Assembly (NCBI RefSeq): GCF_905232215.1
Contig: NZ_CAJNKE010000002.1
Coordinates: 1-64,000, forward strand
Direction: 5' to 3'
Source of the DNA: Burkholderia sp. LMG 13014
GTDB lineage: Bacteria > Pseudomonadota > Gammaproteobacteria > Burkholderiales > Burkholderiaceae
DNA: 64,000 bases
Shown: piece by piece, positions 62,697 to 64,000 of the stretch
Layout: each line of letters begins with the position of its first letter
Position numbering within the stretch: position 1 is the first letter of the stretch
Translations under genes and position numbers: made by a program
The notes under the pieces: model-generated
What the model saw: only the letters and a program-made list of their open reading frames with translations
What the model was told of the DNA's origin: nothing
Databases searched by the model: none

Positions 62697-63596
62697 ATGC
62701 CCCGCAAGATCCCAAGCAATTCCGCGCTCCAGGCGTTCGAAGCCGCGGCCCGCCACGGCAGCTTTGCCCGCGCCGCCGAAGAGCTGGCGCGGACGGAGGG
62801 TGCCGTCAGCCGTCAGATCGGCCGGCTGGAGGCGTTCCTGGGCGTCACCCTGTTCGAGCGGATCGGCAATCGGGTGCGGCTGGCGCCGAACGGCGCGCGA
62901 TACGCGGTGCAGGTTCGCGAGATTCTGGATCGGCTGGAACGAGACAGCCTGTACCTGATGGGGCAGCCCATCGAAGGCGCGAGCATCGATATCGCCGCCA
63001 TTCCCACCTTTGCTACCCGCTGGCTGATCCCCCGGCTGAAGCACTTTCAAGACCGGCATCCGACCATCACCGTGCATATCGCCGAGCGGATGGAACCGTT
63101 CCTGCTGGCCGGGAGCGGTTTCGACGCCGCCATTCATTTCGAGCATCCGGCGTGGGCGGGGATGCATCTGCATCCGCTGCTGGAGGAAGTGCTGCTGCCC
63201 GTCTGCAGTCCGGCGCTGCTCGCCGGTGCCGGCGCGGACCCGTCGCTGGATGCACTGCCACGTCTGCACCGGCGACAAAACCCGGACGCGTGGCAGGCTT
63301 ATGCGCAGGAGTCCGGCATCGTGCTGACCAATTCGGCGGTCGGCGCGCGTTACGATCTCCATTCGATGCTGATCGAAGCGGCGCTGGCCGGCCTGGGTGT
63401 CGCGCTGGTGCCGCGCCTTTACATCGACGCGGAGCTCGAGCAGGGCCGGCTGGTCGCGCCCTGGCCGGCGGGCAAGTCGATTACGAAAAACTTCTGTCTC
63501 GTCCTGCCCGAGCCGATCGAGCTCGCCGATGGGCCGTTGCAGGCATTCGCGACATGGATGCTGAACGAGGCCCCGGGGATTCGCATCGCGCGGTAG
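62697..63596 (+). CDS. LysR family regulator (GcvA-like)
   Basis: A 299-residue regulator. The helix-turn-helix is NSALQAFEAAARHGSFARAA, then EELARTEGAVSRQIGRLEAF. The effector domain includes DIAAIPTFATRWLIPRLKHF and SMLIEAALAGLGVALVPRLY. GcvA-like members sense glycine, lactam or small acids; ampR is related. I pick ATG 62697 (MPRKIPSN); the 17-residue extension has no binding site. It is divergent from the 181-residue/tautomerase/MBL operon. Confidence 0.9.
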   Translation: MPRKIPSNSALQAFEAAARHGSFARAAEELARTEGAVSRQIGRLEAFLGVTLFERIGNRVRLAPNGARYAVQVREILDRLERDSLYLMGQPIEGASIDIAAIPTFATRWLIPRLKHFQDRHPTITVHIAERMEPFLLAGSGFDAAIHFEHPAWAGMHLHPLLEEVLLPVCSPALLAGAGADPSLDALPRLHRRQNPDAWQAYAQESGIVLTNSAVGARYDLHSMLIEAALAGLGVALVPRLYIDAELEQGRLVAPWPAGKSITKNFCLVLPEPIELADGPLQAFATWMLNEAPGIRIAR

Positions 63597-63713
63597 CGCC
63601 TGACACGCGCCGCCAAACCGTCACCCCTGCGCAGGCGGCCTCACGACGCCGATGCGCCGGGTGCGGGCAGGGCTCGGGTACACTCGTGATCCCGTCACGC
63701 ACGCGGTACCAGC

Positions 63714-64000
63714 ATGGACAGTCAGCTTTGGATCATCTGCGGGCTTACCTTCGTCATCCATGTGATCGCGACACTGGCGTATGCGGTGCGGATCGCCGGC
63801 GTTCGCACGCGTCGCATCGCGTTGTCGTTCTCGTTGTTCGGGATCATCGCGCTGGTGTCCCGAACGGCCAATTCCTTTCAGGGGCCGTTCATCGCGAAAC
63901 GGGTTGAAATGGACATCGCGCATCGGGTGGGCAGCGGATTGCTGACCGACTTCCGGTGGTTCCTGCTGTCCGCAACCCTGGCAACCATCGCCGGGTCATT
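63714..64000 (+). CDS. Lipid II flippase, Amj family, 3' end outside window
   Basis: Partial gene. The N-terminus MDSQLWIICGLTFVIHVIAT, AYAVRIAGVRTRRIALSFSL and ALVSRTANSFQGPF closely fits the Amj/YdaH family, a membrane protein that can replace MurJ as the lipid II flippase in cell-wall synthesis. Hydrophobic segments are visible near residues 5-24 and 36-52. It continues beyond the window, so length and C-terminus cannot be judged. No neighbouring cell-wall genes in the window. Confidence 0.8.
   Translation, partial: MDSQLWIICGLTFVIHVIATLAYAVRIAGVRTRRIALSFSLFGIIALVSRTANSFQGPFIAKRVEMDIAHRVGSGLLTDFRWFLLSATLATIAGS

Overview
The window is GC-rich, with strongly GC-biased third codon positions and frequent TTG/GTG starts. 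Its gene content fits a Burkholderia-type betaproteobacterium: a double-length UvrA, a three-subunit FAD/cytochrome c sugar-type dehydrogenase like that of B. cepacia, many AraC and LysR regulators, and MFS and TRAP carriers. I saw no rRNA, tRNA or CRISPR array. The content is accessory metabolism, respiration and stress response, so a secondary chromosome is likely; that assignment is inference.

Layout. 0-3.4 kb: TRAP carrier permeases convergent with an MHS-family MFS symporter. 3.8-6.0 kb: 4-hydroxyphenylpyruvate dioxygenase, a RidA-like protein and a Crp/Fnr regulator. 6.2-9.4 kb: a LysR regulator divergent from YceI, azoreductase and pirin genes. 9.4-12.6 kb: a 7TMR-DISM histidine kinase overlapping an AraC-type response regulator. 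12.6-17.3 kb: gene-poor, partly AT-rich stretch with an exported orphan and several small proteins. 17.5-23.2 kb: a caa3-like heme-copper oxidase operon with two consecutive subunit III genes, followed by a HiPIP gene. 23.3-28 kb: an IS66 remnant, a flavin-reductase-like protein, an MFS/AraC pair and a hydrolase. 28.5-34.5 kb: a 1967-residue four-ATPase UvrA behind a perfect LexA box. 35.5-40.3 kb: a heme-binding-like protein, then the dehydrogenase operon behind stacked palindromes. 40.4-45.7 kb: a solute-binding protein, RhlE, and a FabF-like synthase divergent from an AraC regulator, with repeated 16-bp operator-like palindromes between them.

45.7-48 kb holds the most striking part. An N-formylglutamate amidohydrolase N-terminus is joined to a DapD fragment, a dead chimera. 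Beside it lies a short threonyl-tRNA synthetase lacking the TGS and editing domains. This is preceded by a 28-residue leader peptide with six consecutive Thr codons and a terminator/antiterminator pair, a textbook-shaped threonine attenuator.

48.3-64 kb: a DJ-1 protein, an orphan PstS, small hypothetical genes, an MFS exporter behind a possible leader peptide, and then a regulator-rich block. That block has a hydrolase, AraC, GNAT, GlxA-type regulator, NTF2-like protein, exported DJ-1 protein, SDR and MBL hydrolase, tautomerase and a stress-barrel-like protein divergent from a GcvA-like LysR. The start of an Amj-family lipid II flippase runs off the window end.
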